DNA of 64,000 nt from Athripsodes cinereus (GCA_947579605.1 OX388305.1:25123542-25187541); one strand, 5' to 3'; shown: positions 44,229 through 55,424, counted from the first letter of the stretch. Notes: a model not told the origin generated them from the letters alone. Numbers and translations are program-made.

Positions 44229-44405
44229 ATTAAGGGTACGTACACGACAATACGATGAACAAAGCACATATTACACATATAACACCCAGACTCATAATTA
44301 TTTCAAAAAAAATCATTCCTAATTTTGTCCCGGTCTTGAATCGAAGCCGGGACCTAGTGACTAGAAGGTAAGAACGTTGCCTCCGCGTCACATGACTTGA
44401 CAGGC
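44229..44405 (-). mobile_element. tRNA-derived SINE, family 2
   Basis: Minus strand: GTGACGCGGAGGCAACGTTC TTACC..., B box GGCTTCGATTC (plus 44338-44348), then CCGGGACAAAATTAGGAATG, GAGTCTGGGTGTTATATGTG and an end GTACGTACCC. The tRNA-like head and the GACAAAAT-GGAATGA-GTCTGGGT body match the copy at 58213. It differs completely from family 1 in body and tail. The 66-codon frame here is a by-product. Confidence 0.7.
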
Positions 44406-45013
44406 AGAATCTGTATTTGAAATAAACCAAAATAGATACATCGCAAACATTCTAAAAAAAAGAATATGCATTCATCATAAAATAGGTACATCCCAAACAT
44501 TCTCTGAGAAAACAATAAACTTGCATCATAAAATAAGTCCGATCCACGAACTTATGATTGAATAATGAAATTCTACCATTTCTATTGGTCGACTCTACAA
44601 GTAGGTACCTATAACGTGAAAATTATAGATCGTCTTTGTAACTCTTTTGAACATGCAAACGTTCTACAAATAATATTAGAATCGTAATAACTCTTTTATA
44701 CCCCGGGACGCCACAGTGAAAAGTATTCATTATTATTATTATTTGATACACAATGGTCATTCGTGTAAGAGTTGTCAAATATAATTAGGTACTTTATTTA
44801 TTTAATAAAATAAAATTTCATTATCAAATTAAATTATGGTGAACCTCTCGTACGTATGATGTACTTATTATGTACATAAATTTGGTATTAGGTACTTACA
44901 TGATATAGAGGTACATATTATAGTCTATGTAGCAAAGCTGTTGCGTACGTGTCCGAAAATGTTAAATTTTTGTCATAAAATACAGTGAAACTTTTATCTT
45001 ATATCTATCATGC

Positions 45014-45213
45014 NNNNNNNNNNNNNNNNNNNNNNNNNNNNNNNNNNNNNNNNNNNNNNNNNNNNNNNNNNNNNNNNNNNNNNNNNNNNNNNNNNNNNNN
45101 NNNNNNNNNNNNNNNNNNNNNNNNNNNNNNNNNNNNNNNNNNNNNNNNNNNNNNNNNNNNNNNNNNNNNNNNNNNNNNNNNNNNNNNNNNNNNNNNNNNN
45201 NNNNNNNNNNNNN
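45014..45213. other. Assembly gap, exactly 200 N
   Basis: Positions 45014-45213 are N. The round length suggests a placeholder for a gap of unknown size, so distances across it are not reliable. Frames called through it have no meaning. Confidence 0.99.
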
Positions 45214-46770
45214 TACTAGGTAGTCTGATTGTAAAATATTTTATCACATACAATAATGTATGGTGTGTATTATTATTCGACAATAAACAAATGTCATCGC
45301 TTTGAAAAATAATAATTGAATTATGTCCAAGGTAACCTTCACTACTTCGACGGTCGGAGTATTTATTAAATTTATTATTATTCTATGCCGTACCTTAAAC
45401 ACCATAACAAGCTCTCAGTGTGATATACTCATTACACACTCATGTACTGCGTACATACCTTATGTACTGTGTTAAGCTTTTGTTGGATACCTATATAATT
45501 TTTTTTAATTATTACAAACCTATAGCATCTAATATGAAGTTTATACGTATGAATTTGTGATAAATAATGTTTATTTATATTTTGAATGCAGTGGAAGTAA
45601 AATGTTCAAAGATTATTTGAAGTTCAGTTGGTATTCGTAATACATTTTTTTTAATCTACAACAGTGAAAGAGGATTGACGTCACATCAACGTCACCCATA
45701 TATGAAAATGGAATGAAAAATAAGTGGGCGATAGCCCAATAAGGTGATCGATAGCTTGATAATCTCGAACTAGACTTGACCTATTACTACCTTCACGATC
45801 AAGCTTTTACGTAATGTTAGGGTGTTATATTACTTTATTTTATTTTTTTATACTTCATTTTATTTATCTTTCTTTACTTTAATTTATTATATTTTTATTT
45901 TTATCTTTTATATTTTACTTTATCAATATGTTTAGTTTATTTTTGTTAAGATTTTCGTTATGATCAAATAAATATACGTATATTTAGTAATGAAATTATC
46001 TCTCAAAGCACAAACTCTACTTAAATTTGAGGGAATCAGGTATGTTTTACAGTGTATTTATTAAGAAAATGATTGTTAATTTCAAAAATTTAGATTTACC
46101 CCTTTTTGAATTTGGTTAAACGGTTTACATAATACCAAAATCACCAGGAAAAATAGTAGATACGATATTATATTAGTCTGATGTTCATACGTTTTCAAAA
46201 AAACAATAAAAGTTTTTATTAGACAATGTGTAAAGTATTATTTATGTATATAAGGTGCACGTTTAATTTTTTTTCAATCAGACATGACACTGTTTAGATA
46301 ACTAACGACTGTTTTGTTTTGTTACAGGTATGTATATATGCATCATACAAAGGCTTATAATATTATCACAACCTCGGCGCTACGCTATTAATCAAATAGT
46401 TTGATTATGTACCAGTATATTGATTGATTCATTATTTGTCTCCTGGCTACTTCAGGTAAGTTCATAATATAAACATATCAGGTGAATTATCAATCATAAT
46501 CATAATTAACTTATATTTCCGGATAAATCTGTCTTTTAAACAAATCACAGCATCTTACACAAATTAGAAAATACTCAATGCATATAACTAAACACAGAGA
46601 TCGTCTTCTCTGTTCCATAAAAAAATATGATATGCAATGTAAATGGCATACCTTATCAAAGTATTCGTGATGTTGAACATTCAATATGTAATGCTTTATT
46701 AATCTTTACTTTTACAGGAAACTTCAAATCCTAGTAAATTAAATTCCTGCACATAATACCAATTTCTACT
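45214..46770. other. AT-rich spacer
   Basis: No gene or repeat recognised. A short block near 45725 (GGGCGATAGCCCAATAAGGT) has small inverted repeats. Confidence 0.45.
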
Positions 46771-46775
46771 CTAAT

Positions 46776-46907
46776 TCATTCTCAGTATTCGGTGCTCGTT
46801 GCTGGGATAATCTACCTTCTTCTCATAGAATATCTCAATATTTTAATGGAGTCAAATACTTCTTCAAAAAATATTTATTGTCTTCTAACTCACCATCTAT
46901 CGCCTGA
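46776..46907 (+). pseudogene. Jockey-type LINE C-terminal remnant
   Basis: An ATG-less open frame gives SFSVFGARCWDNLPSSHRIS, then QYFNGVKYFFKKYLL and a stop. GARCWNNLP..IR...F..F....K..L is the C-terminal signature of the Jockey-type element at 53040-53160 in this window (NSFLVHGARCWNNLP). Only the last 43 codons survive. A short AAATAAATAAAAC follows at 46980. Confidence 0.7.
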
Positions 46908-47047
46908 CTCCTTCCATTTAGTTCTCGGTCCCTTTGAAGTATTGGTTGTGTGGATTTTTTGGCTTTTCGGTTTATATATCAATTTAAATAAATAAAACTT
47001 TATTGGTATTCAAATAATTATGTAGTATACAACTAGGTATCTGTAGA

Positions 47048-47105
47048 GTGTACCAAAAGGCGGGCTTATCGCGTATGCGATTTTTTTCAGCCAACCAGGA
47101 TTTTT
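47048..47105 (-). mobile_element. LINE 3' tail fragment (stem-loop type A)
   Basis: AAAAGGCGGGCTTATCGCGT ATGCGATTTTTTTCAGCCAA: TCGC-GTAT-GCGA forms the stem, with the GGCGGGC block on one side and the GGTTGGCTG-like block (minus strand) on the other. It is the same layout as the copy at 4198. Confidence 0.5.
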
Positions 47106-47149
47106 CATATTCCTGAAATTATTTTTGCTATGTAAATTTTGCTTTAATA

Positions 47150-47285
47150 TGACTTGGTTAGATGGAAGAAATCATTAATACAGTGATAATTTCACCATTG
47201 TATATCATTACATTTTTTATGTAAATTGCTTTATTTATTTTTTAATGTAAATTATGATATGCAAAAAGAATAAAATGTAAATGAT
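47150..47285 (+). mobile_element. LINE 3' tail fragment (stem-loop type B)
   Basis: TATGACTTGGTTAGATGGAA GAAATCATTAATACAGTGAT AATTTCACCATTGTATATCA, then TTATGATATGCAAAAAGAAT AAAATG. Arms ATCAT and GTGAT pair with one G-T. It is co-linear with 16381-16530. Confidence 0.6.
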
Positions 47286-47289
47286 CAGT

Positions 47290-47888
47290 GTCTTAATTTT
47301 TAACCAAGAGACAACGTAGACTTTTTCAAAAATAATATATTATGTATGTATGATACTTTACATTTATAAATACCATCAATATATAAACCAAAATTTTCAA
47401 AGTTTATTGATCTTCATTTGATATATCATTCTAATATTATACATATACCTATACTTATATACAGAGTAGATATACCTATTTATGTTTCTTAGTAGGCGGC
47501 TTGTTTTTGCATTCTGCATGTAATAGTACTTATAAACATCAACAATGAGTTTGATAAAGTTTTTATTGGTACCTATGTGTGTATTTATTTTAATAACATC
47601 GTGAATCAAGACAGTAGGTACGATCTCAAGAAGTTTTTTTATAGTTATAAATAATTTAAAGAAGCTAATAATAAAATGTACCTACATATAACTTAGCCTC
47701 TATATGTGTATTAGGTATATATGTAGATGTAAGAATATTTGGCTGTATTGGTACAGGTATATTTTTAATTACATTTTTATGATTTAACAATAAGGAGTGT
47801 AACAACTTCTCGCGGCGGGTGAAACGAACTATTAAAAATCTTCACACGAATATCTATAAACTATTGTATAATTTATACAACGTCCATA
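47290..47888. other. AT-rich spacer
   Basis: No gene or repeat recognised. Confidence 0.45.
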
Positions 47889-47890
47889 TA

Positions 47891-47925
47891 CAGTCGAACC
47901 TTGAATTAAGAGTGATTCGTTTTGT
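47891..47925 (+). mobile_element. Single pogo/Tigger-type transposon end
   Basis: TA-CAGTCGAACCTTGAATTAA GAGTGATTCG has the CAGT.GAACCT.GA start typical of pogo/Tigger terminal repeats and a TA in front. No matching opposite end was found within the next kilobase, so this is a solo end or a broken copy. Confidence 0.4.
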
Positions 47926-47929
47926 TGCG

Positions 47930-48890
47930 AATTTTATTTTATTTTAACACCGGTGTCGCCTACGAAAATTATGTAATTTGTTTGCACCCTGAGCGCTATT
48001 AGCGTAAACCGATATTTTTTCAATAAACAAATATGAATGTATACCTATGCGCTTTGTAACGGATTAATTAAGTTTTCATCTTATTGTATGAAAATCTCTC
48101 TATCTACAAGTATGGCAACTCCCACAAGTGAGATAATCTGTATTATTTTAATTGTTTATTATTTAGAATATATAATTATTGATTTTGATAAACTAGCTTT
48201 TAGGACGGCTATTGTTCGTAATTCAAAGTTTGACTTTAATTTGTTCTATGTAGATATTGCTAACTATATATAATGTGTAATGTACATTCATTATATTACA
48301 ATAATAAGAGTTGGGAGGTACTTAATCTGTTACATACTTCATGTCTAGGATATTGTTGTTCACTATGTAGATAAATATAATATGAAATATTTAACATTAT
48401 ATAATTGTTGATGGTGCGGATAGTAACTCACAAACCGTCTAGGAAAAGGACGATTCAAACTGCGACTGAAATGAGCATATTTTAAAAATGGTGTTATTTT
48501 TCACAGAGGCAGAGGAATATACGTTATTAATTAATATACTTAAGTTAATTTTTCAACTGTGGTTTGAAAAAACTAGTTCATTTGGTTCAGTAAAACTTTA
48601 ATTTTGTTCTGTAGAAAATACTAGTGGAATGTTAGAAAAATATCAATCTACAAGGGCAACGACAATGACGTACTCGTACTTATCATTATGATAAAATCAC
48701 AAACATAATGCTATTGAATTTCACAAATTTTAATAGCTTAATTATACTCAAATGAATCTTCTTATTTTATTTTCATTTTTGGCTCACCCGTTATTGGGCA
48801 TTTTCTTAAAGTCTTTTATCTTTCTATTTTTGGTTTGCTGAAAAATTGATGGATTAGGAAGACGTTCGGCATTTTTCAATACATCTCTAA
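47930..48890. other. AT-rich spacer
   Basis: A 78-codon frame at 48037-48273 is hydrophobic and AT-driven with no recognised family. Nothing else seen. Confidence 0.45.
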
Positions 48891-49149
48891 AAGCACCGGC
48901 CACACAGTGGGATGATAACGTCAATCATCAATCTACAATCATAAATTTTAAATCAATCGGTGACAATTCAGAGCATTCTCCAAAGATGAATTCGCATGAA
49001 TGCCTTCTTTCGAATATTTCTTTGGGACGGTTCCAAGGAGAGTAACGAAGGCATTAATTCGAATATTTCTTCGGAGAAAGCTCCGAATTGTTACCGACTG
49101 GTCGAAGATTGATGATTGACGTTTGCATCCAGCTGTGTGGTAGCTGCTT
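48891..49149. mobile_element. Foldback MITE, long form of the 23392 family
   Basis: The outer ~45 bp (CACACAG-GGATG-AACGTCAATCATCAATCT on each side, inverted) are imperfect terminal repeats. The complementarity continues inwards through CGGTGACAATTCAGAGCATT / AAGCTCCGAATTGTTACCG for ~100 bp per arm. The centre holds GGCATTAATTCGAATATTTC as in the 178-bp copy at 23392. No coding capacity. The minus-strand frame 48948-49154 is the hairpin read through. Confidence 0.7.
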
Positions 49150-49800
49150 GTCACAAACCTCGCGTTTTATCTTCCTCAATTTCATATCCTTGCACACTGG
49201 ATCTGTACCCATTCCTGTATTTTTTATTTACTTCATTTGGATATAATGACTGAGAATATTGTGACTGTGACTGAAGATTTCACTCGTGTGTATTATTAAA
49301 ACATTTTGGTTCATAGGTGAGTACCTACTACCTATAGGTACTATCTTCTCATACTAAATACATGTGTGTACTACTAAGCAATATAAATTTTATTATTATT
49401 ATATTATTATAATATATGCCATAGTATACGATTGTGATATTAGTTACTATGGAATGTGTGTGTGTACAGTGCTAAAGGTACTATTTATTTATTACTATTG
49501 TACAATATATTATCATTAAATAATCTGTTAGTACTTCTAAAACAGAATAGGATTGAAGGAATTAATACCTGCCAACTGTTCATCTCACCGCTAGACATAA
49601 TTTAAATGGTGTTTGTATGTTGTGTTGTTTCAATACTGTTTTGTTAGTTATTCCACAACGCGATAAAATAGATCAAATACTTCTTTAGGTTTTTCCGGTA
49701 TTCTCGATCGTGTAGAATAGTTTTCGGGTTTCCATCATGTTAAAACCATTTACTACTCAAACTTATAGATCTGAACAGTCATAAGATTTATACTATATGT
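49150..49800. other. AT-rich spacer
   Basis: Nothing recognised. Confidence 0.45.
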
Positions 49801-50197
49801 ATGTACTATACTAAACCCTCACGCCATGTCCCAGGAGGGGTAGGCAGAGAGAACGGAACGCCATATAGATCTAACCTTACATACTTCTTTCGCTTCCTCT
49901 ACATTCATCCAGTTTCTCATACATGTACGCCGATTTCTTTTACTCAACACGCGTCCGTCCTTAAGAATTTGGTCCACGTGCTCAAGCCACGTGGTTCTTG
50001 GACGTCCGCGCTTCCTCACACCCCTTCTTTCAGATAAATACATCCTCTTCGTCATCCTTTCATCTTGCATTCGCTCAACATGTCCCAACCATCTCAACTT
50101 GTTTACACGTATTCTGTCCACAACACTCCTCTCACATCCGCTCATTCTCCTGATATCCTCATTCTTCACTCTATCTTGCAACGTTTTACCAACCAAG
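49801..50197 (-). pseudogene. RTE-like LINE C-terminal fragment (RGRPRTTW family), best copy
   Basis: About 130 codons: SYILVGKTLQDRVKNEDIRR, then MSGCERSVVDRIRVNKLRWL GHVERM, then TKRMYLSERRGVRKRGRPRT TW and the end VLSAYPSWDMA with TGA near 49819. RLRWLGHVERM is a hallmark of RTE-like LINE C-termini. The real protein continued upstream; the copy is cut at ~50197, where the 34-bp minisatellite begins. The residues before SYILVG come from that minisatellite, not from the LINE. The polymerase and endonuclease are missing. Confidence 0.8.
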
Positions 50198-50404
50198 ATA
50201 TAAGATTTATCATATGCATAAATCGAGTAAAAGTTAAGATTTATCATATGGATAAATCGAGTAAAAGTTAAGATTTATCATATGCATAAATCGAGTAAAA
50301 GTTAAGATTTATCATATGCATACATCGAGTAAAAGTTAAGATTTATCATATGCATACATCGAATAAAAGTTAAGATTTATCATACGCATAAATCGAGTAA
50401 AAGA
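50198..50404. repeat. Minisatellite, 34-bp unit, about 6 copies
   Basis: The unit is AGATTTATCATATGCATAAA followed by TCGAGTAAAAGTTA. Six copies run in tandem with one or two substitutions each (ATATGG, ATACAT, CGAATA and ATACGC variants). Within each unit GATTTAT and ATAAATC form a 7-bp inverted repeat around CATATGC. The array starts exactly at the 5' break of the RTE fragment. Confidence 0.9.
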
Positions 50405-51084
50405 AGTAAACAAGTTTCATAATAAAAGTATATTGTATAACGAACAGTCTGTAAAGTTTAAAATAATAGACTAGTTAATAATATATGTAGGGTATGTAAA
50501 TGTATTTACACTTGTACGTATAAAGTGCACGGACGAATAATTCAATAGCCAACACATTTATGTTTGGAGTACATATTACACACTCATTATTTTTATTATT
50601 ATTGATGAACACAGACGAGCAGTAGCGAATGGGACTGCTATTTACAAAATATCACAGATAACAATGATTAATTATATTTTTTCTAAATCTCTTGTAACCG
50701 AATGAATAGATATAGATAGTCAAATATTTAACAATAATCTAATCAACTCTTTTCTGTTAGTTTACGTTTTTTTTTCTCAGTCTAAGATTTTCGCAAAAAC
50801 TAAATTGTGCACTTTAGAGCAAAATACAAACAGAAATATGCTTTCATATTTGGCGGTAAAATCTATATTCCTTTCGAAAAATGAAATGTATCATGTGAGA
50901 TAGGTACTCTTGGAGTGGTGTCCCTTTCAAACACATAGTTGTACAATATATGGCACCTTCTGTGTGGACAAAAATATGATAGTGAAGAAATTGAGAATTT
51001 TTATGACATGGAGTAGAACACTTGTATGTACATTAAAATCAGTGAGTTCAGTGCCTACTGGACGTTTGGATGCTGCCGTGATAA
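50405..51084. other. AT-rich spacer
   Basis: No recognised feature; just before 51085 it may hold a few degraded codons of the following LINE. Confidence 0.4.
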
Positions 51085-53175
51085 TATAGGCTATGCGAAA
51101 AATGGCATGGCATTGTGCTTGCTGAGTCCATTGATGAAAAGGTGGAGATTCTCAATGGAAATATATGTCATCTTCTTGAGAGACATGCTCCGCTGAGACA
51201 AGTTAAAATAAAGAATCCAAACAACCAATGGATGACCGATGACATCCGTAAGTTGATGAGGCAAAGAGATAGGGCGCGTATCAAACACAAACAATCTCCA
51301 ACTGCAGTAAATTGGGTAAATTTCATAAGTCTTCGTAAGTTGTGTGCCAAGAAATGCCGAAACGCTAAAATATCCTATACTCAGGACTTATTCAAAAATT
51401 GCTCCCAAACACAAGCATGGAAACGACTTGACTCGCTGGTGCTCTCCAAACATGGGATGACGTGTGGTGACCCTACTTTAGATCCGAACATACTCAATGC
51501 TCATTTTGCTTCACCTCCTACAATTTTAGATGATGCTACCAAGTTAACCACCTTACGAGAATTGAGCACTCACTCACGTGTATCTGGACCTAGTTTTGAT
51601 TTCCCTGACGTATCAGAGTTAGAGGTTAAGCGCTGCATTACCTCTATCAAATCCAAAGCTTCGGGAAGTGATGATATAAGTATAACATTTGTGTCACACT
51701 TTCTACATATCATTCTTCCTTATCTCACTCACATCATTAATTGCTCATTCGAAAGTGGCACATTTCCAGGAGAATGGAAGAGAGCTTTTATCATTCCACT
51801 CCCAAAAAAAAGTAATATCACGGGTCCCCAGGACTTTCGCCCTATTTCCATACTTCCAGTTTTTTCTAAGGTAATAGAAAGACTTGCTTATTCACACTTC
51901 AATCAGTATCTCACAGAAAACGGATATCATAATAATTTGCAATCAGGATTCCGCGAAGGGCACAGCACAGTGACTGCGCTGGTAAAGATCACAGATGACG
52001 TTAGAATTGCTATGGACAGAGGGTTGCTGACACATTTGACGTTATTGGATTTTAGTAGTGCATTCAACTCTGTAGATTTTGATCTACTTCTGGCTACACT
52101 CAATCAACTCAATATATCTCCCTCTTGTTCTGCATGGTTTGAGTCTTACCTCAGAGGTCGTGCACAATGCGTCCGACTGCAGAGTGGTGTTCGTTCTCAG
52201 TGGGTGGAATTAAGGGCAGGGGTACCGCAGGGCGGAATCCTCTCTCCCCTTTTGTTCTCAATTTTTATTAATCCAATTGCGCGACATATATCCTGCCAAT
52301 ATCATCTCTACGCTGATGATTTGCAGGTTTATACTCACTTTAAGTTAGTTGACCTTGCAACTGCAATCGACTGCAAATCACATTGCCTAAAACAAATAGC
52401 CGATTGGGCTTCCAGCAATGGACTTATTCTTAATCCATCCAAATCACAGTCAATATTTATAGGTAGCCACCATTTAATTGGTAAACTCAACAATTTGAAG
52501 CTGCCACCCACCCAAATGAATCAAGATACAGTTCCATATTCAAAAACGGTTAGGAATCTTGGTCTGATTATAGATCAGAGACTCTCTTGGCAACAACATA
52601 TAAACTCCATTCGCAAAAAATTCTTTTATTCGTTGCATAATCTCAAAAGACTCCAAAGATTCTTGCCAATTAAGACCAAAATCCTACTCGTTCAATCCTT
52701 ACTAATACCGATCCTTGACTATGCAGACATTGCTTTTATTGATCTAAATGAGAATCTTTTAACTAAAGTTGAGAGACTACAAAATGCAGGCATCCGATAT
52801 ATTTTTAACCTCAAAAAAACTGATCACATAACCTCTTACAGAAATCAGCTGAAGTGGACCACCATACGTCAAAGACGTGATCTTCATATTTTGTGTCTAG
52901 TTTTTAAAACATTATTTCTAACGTCCTCCCCATATTATCTTAAAGAAAAATTCGAGTATCTGGCGAGTCATGGTTTACCTTTGCGATCCAACAGAGAGCG
53001 TCTTCTAGCAGTACCAGCACACAGTACGAACTTTCTGTCCAACTCATTTCTTGTTCATGGTGCTCGCTGTTGGAACAATCTTCCTTCGAAAATCAGGATG
53101 ATAACAACTTTTCCTTCTTTCAGACAAGCTGTCAAAAATCACTTCCTTTCTCTGAATTTAGCATCTGACTCCTAA
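51085..53175 (+). CDS. Reverse transcriptase of a Jockey-type LINE (N-terminally truncated)
   Basis: The frame is open from 51085; GTG at 51115 or the first ATG are not true starts, since the protein has lost its endonuclease. Counting from 51115 (686 residues): linker with LLERHAPLRQ (~20-29) and WMTDDIRKL (~39-47); reverse transcriptase ~165-440 with SGSDDIS, WKRAFIIPLPKK, FRPISILP, LLDFSSAFNSVD (catalytic D312), AGVPQGGILSPLLFSIF and YADD (399-402); thumb and C-terminus to HGARCWNNLP near 645. There is no RNase H, which fits Jockey or CR1 rather than I. All three catalytic aspartates are intact, so the polymerase itself could be functional, but as a truncated copy it is unlikely to move on its own. 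Confidence 0.9.
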   Translation, partial: YRLCEKWHGIVLAESIDEKVEILNGNICHLLERHAPLRQVKIKNPNNQWMTDDIRKLMRQRDRARIKHKQSPTAVNWVNFISLRKLCAKKCRNAKISYTQDLFKNCSQTQAWKRLDSLVLSKHGMTCGDPTLDPNILNAHFASPPTILDDATKLTTLRELSTHSRVSGPSFDFPDVSELEVKRCITSIKSKASGSDDISITFVSHFLHIILPYLTHIINCSFESGTFPGEWKRAFIIPLPKKSNITGPQDFRPISILPVFSKVIERLAYSHFNQYLTENGYHNNLQSGFREGHSTVTALVKITDDVRIAMDRGLLTHLTLLDFSSAFNSVDFDLLLATLNQLNISPSCSAWFESYLRGRAQCVRLQSGVRSQWVELRAGVPQGGILSPLLFSIFINPIARHISCQYHLYADDLQVYTHFKLVDLATAIDCKSHCLKQIADWASSNGLILNPSKSQSIFIGSHHLIGKLNNLKLPPTQMNQDTVPYSKTVRNLGLIIDQRLSWQQHINSIRKKFFYSLHNLKRLQRFLPIKTKILLVQSLLIPILDYADIAFIDLNENLLTKVERLQNAGIRYIFNLKKTDHITSYRNQLKWTTIRQRRDLHILCLVFKTLFLTSSPYYLKEKFEYLASHGLPLRSNRERLLAVPAHSTNFLSNSFLVHGARCWNNLPSKIRMITTFPSFRQAVKNHFLSLNLASDS

Positions 53176-53530
53176 AACCCTTTCCCCTATGCATGTGCAC
53201 GCTGCAATATATGTATGTTATACTTTTTCTTATTATTATGTGTCCATGAATGCATTGTTGCCTGCATGTGCCTTTTTCATTTGTTTGCTTTATGTTATGT
53301 CTTTGTTTTTTTTTTATATTTATAATATTACTGTAGATGTGTACATTTATGTCTGTTTCGTTTTTTTTTTATTTTAATAACCGGGTTAGTTGGAAGACAT
53401 CGCATTTTAGCGATAAACTCGCCCTCTGTACATTGAATTGTATAAATTATATTTTCTATGTAAATTTGTATTATTGTAAACAATGTACAGTGAAGAATAA
53501 AATAAATAAATAAATAATAAATAAAAAAAT
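51085..53530 (+). mobile_element. 5'-truncated Jockey-type LINE
   Basis: The fragment contains the linker, whole reverse transcriptase and C-terminus, a ~320-bp 3' UTR and an (AATA)n tail (AATAAAATAAATAAATAAAT near 53500). The 3' UTR carries GGTTAGTTGGAAGACATCGC, a 5-nt loop and GCGATAAACTCGCC, the type A stem-loop found in other scraps here. The endonuclease and ORF1 are lost. The coding part has no lesion. Confidence 0.85.
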
Positions 53531-54402
53531 GAGTAAGTATATAATTTTTGATAGATTACCAAGACCAAGTTTTGCATTACAAGCAAAATTAAAATAGGTA
53601 AAAACTAAGCACGTAAATGTTACTAATCTTCACTCATTAATCAATCTAGTTGTCAATGTACCTACTCAATGTAATATAATAAAACTAGTCTACAAATTAT
53701 TATTATCCTAGTAAGTATGTTGTTGCTGTATGCAAATTATTGTAAATAATATAATTCTTGATCTGATCCTGTGATAAGTATCGGGGATCAATGCCTCGCT
53801 AAATTCGTGTACATGAAATACTCGTAAAGATTGAGTGCGCTCATAAATACAAAGAGGAAGATACTGAATAATACAATACAATATACATACATACCTTTCG
53901 TGTACCTAGTTCATACAAGGATTGACCGAAATTATAGTTTCGGTAAAAAAAACGGTTATCGCATCATTTCAGTTTCTGTGAAAATTGTCACGATTTTCGG
54001 ATAAATTGAATTGTCCTGTTCACCTATGAAGCCTGATGAGTAAGACGAAATTCGAACTCGTGATACTTTTTTATACATAGGTACTAACATGGAAAAAGTA
54101 ATGTAGACTTGTATTTTTATCCATTCTGTGAATTTTGGAATTTAATTAATTTTCTAGGTTAGGTTTAATTTAAATTTCAGTTAAATCTATTGCGATGCCT
54201 CCTACAACTGGACTAGCCAATGGATTCACCGCATATTATGATCTTTGCACCATAAAAATATATTATAGATGTGTAAGAAGTGCATACTTCATCGCTGAAT
54301 ATAAGTTATTATTTATTTATTCATTCTTTACAGTAAATTGATGATAATTTTTTTCATAGAGAATTACATTCAAATGAAATACACTCAATATACCTGAAAA
54401 CT
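53531..54402. other. AT-rich spacer
   Basis: No gene or repeat recognised. Confidence 0.45.
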
Positions 54403-54447
54403 GCGAGTTTATCGCAAAGGCGCAATTTCTACTAACTAACCTATTAA
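54403..54447 (-). mobile_element. LINE 3' tail fragment (stem-loop type A)
   Basis: Minus strand: GGTTAGTTAGTAGAAATTGC, loop, GCGATAAACTCGCAG. ATTGC/GCGAT pair with one G-T. Otherwise as in the Jockey-type 3' UTR at 53388. Confidence 0.55.
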
Positions 54448-55424
54448 ATGTCTTAATGTGATGTTCTATTTTATTTTACAATATTTACAGAATCAAACAT
54501 CAATTATTATTTATTTATTCTGTCGAAACCTAGAAAAAAACCCAATCAAACTGATCTCCAGTACTGTGCAAAACGCATAGCAGGAGGAGATGCGTCAAAA
54601 AATATCCTCCATAGTGCATGTGACAGGGCACAATGGACACTCCAACAAGTGTGACATGGTCTGTGCTGCACCACAGTCACATGAATTTTAGCACAGAACA
54701 GCTCGCAACTTTAAAAATGAATGAAATTCCTAAATACATCAAACGACAGAAAAAAATTAGCGAGAATTAATTTAAAATAAATCAGATTTCTTGATTATTT
54801 TTTAATTTATAAAAAATATAATTATTGTAATAAATGTACGGTAAATGTATTTGAAAAATAAGATGATGGTTTCGGTTTTCTCGGGAATCACATAGATAAC
54901 AGATATTTTGGCAAATTTCGGCATAAGTATTGAGTCCATTTTCGGCCAGAGTAGTAGGTATGTTAGGTACCTACCTATTAGGTATCGGGTCTCGCACATT
55001 CCTAATACCGATCTAATAATAATACTACTACTACACTACTTATTATTATTAATACTAAGAAAAATCATACATCATTATCTACCTACTTTGTAGCGGCTGA
55101 TTGGTCGAGCTATTGGGGGTGTAGTGGGTCCATTAAAAAAACATTGATTTTTTTCTTGGTTTCCATTCATGAAAGCGAGTAAATTTATTTGTTTATTCAA
55201 TCAACAGAACACTACAGACAATACTTATATTATCTAGCACAATTAAATAATATACGGTGACAAGCAGTAGGCACACAATGTAATGTATAAGCGTCTAAGA
55301 ATTAAGTTAAAATTATTTTTATCAAAGCCCATTCGTTTGTCATACATATTAAAGTAACAATAATAACGAAAATAGATCATAATTATATAAGTAATAATAA
55401 TAATAATAATGTTAATTAATTAAT
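54448..55424. other. Spacer; one patch of unknown origin
   Basis: The interval is AT-rich except 54545-54715, a less AT-rich patch (GCATAGCAGGAGGAGATGCG, GACAGGGCACAATGGACACT) that looks like old element sequence. No frame in it is open for long and I could not identify it. A (TAA)n run at 55392-55410 leads into the next element. Confidence 0.4.

Noticed and set aside
44985..45305. Open frames through 45014-45213
   Set aside because: The bases are N; frames across an assembly gap are meaningless.
50198..50404. 34-bp repeats at 50.2 kb as a CRISPR array
   Set aside because: The units are contiguous and vary internally; there are no unique spacers.
51115..51117. GTG at 51115 as the true start of the Jockey-type protein
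   Set aside because: The frame is open upstream to 51085 and the endonuclease is missing, so the element is truncated and has no native start here.
54545..54715. Less AT-rich patch as a coding exon or SINE
   Set aside because: All frames have stops and there is no A/B box or match to other repeats in the window; left as unidentified.
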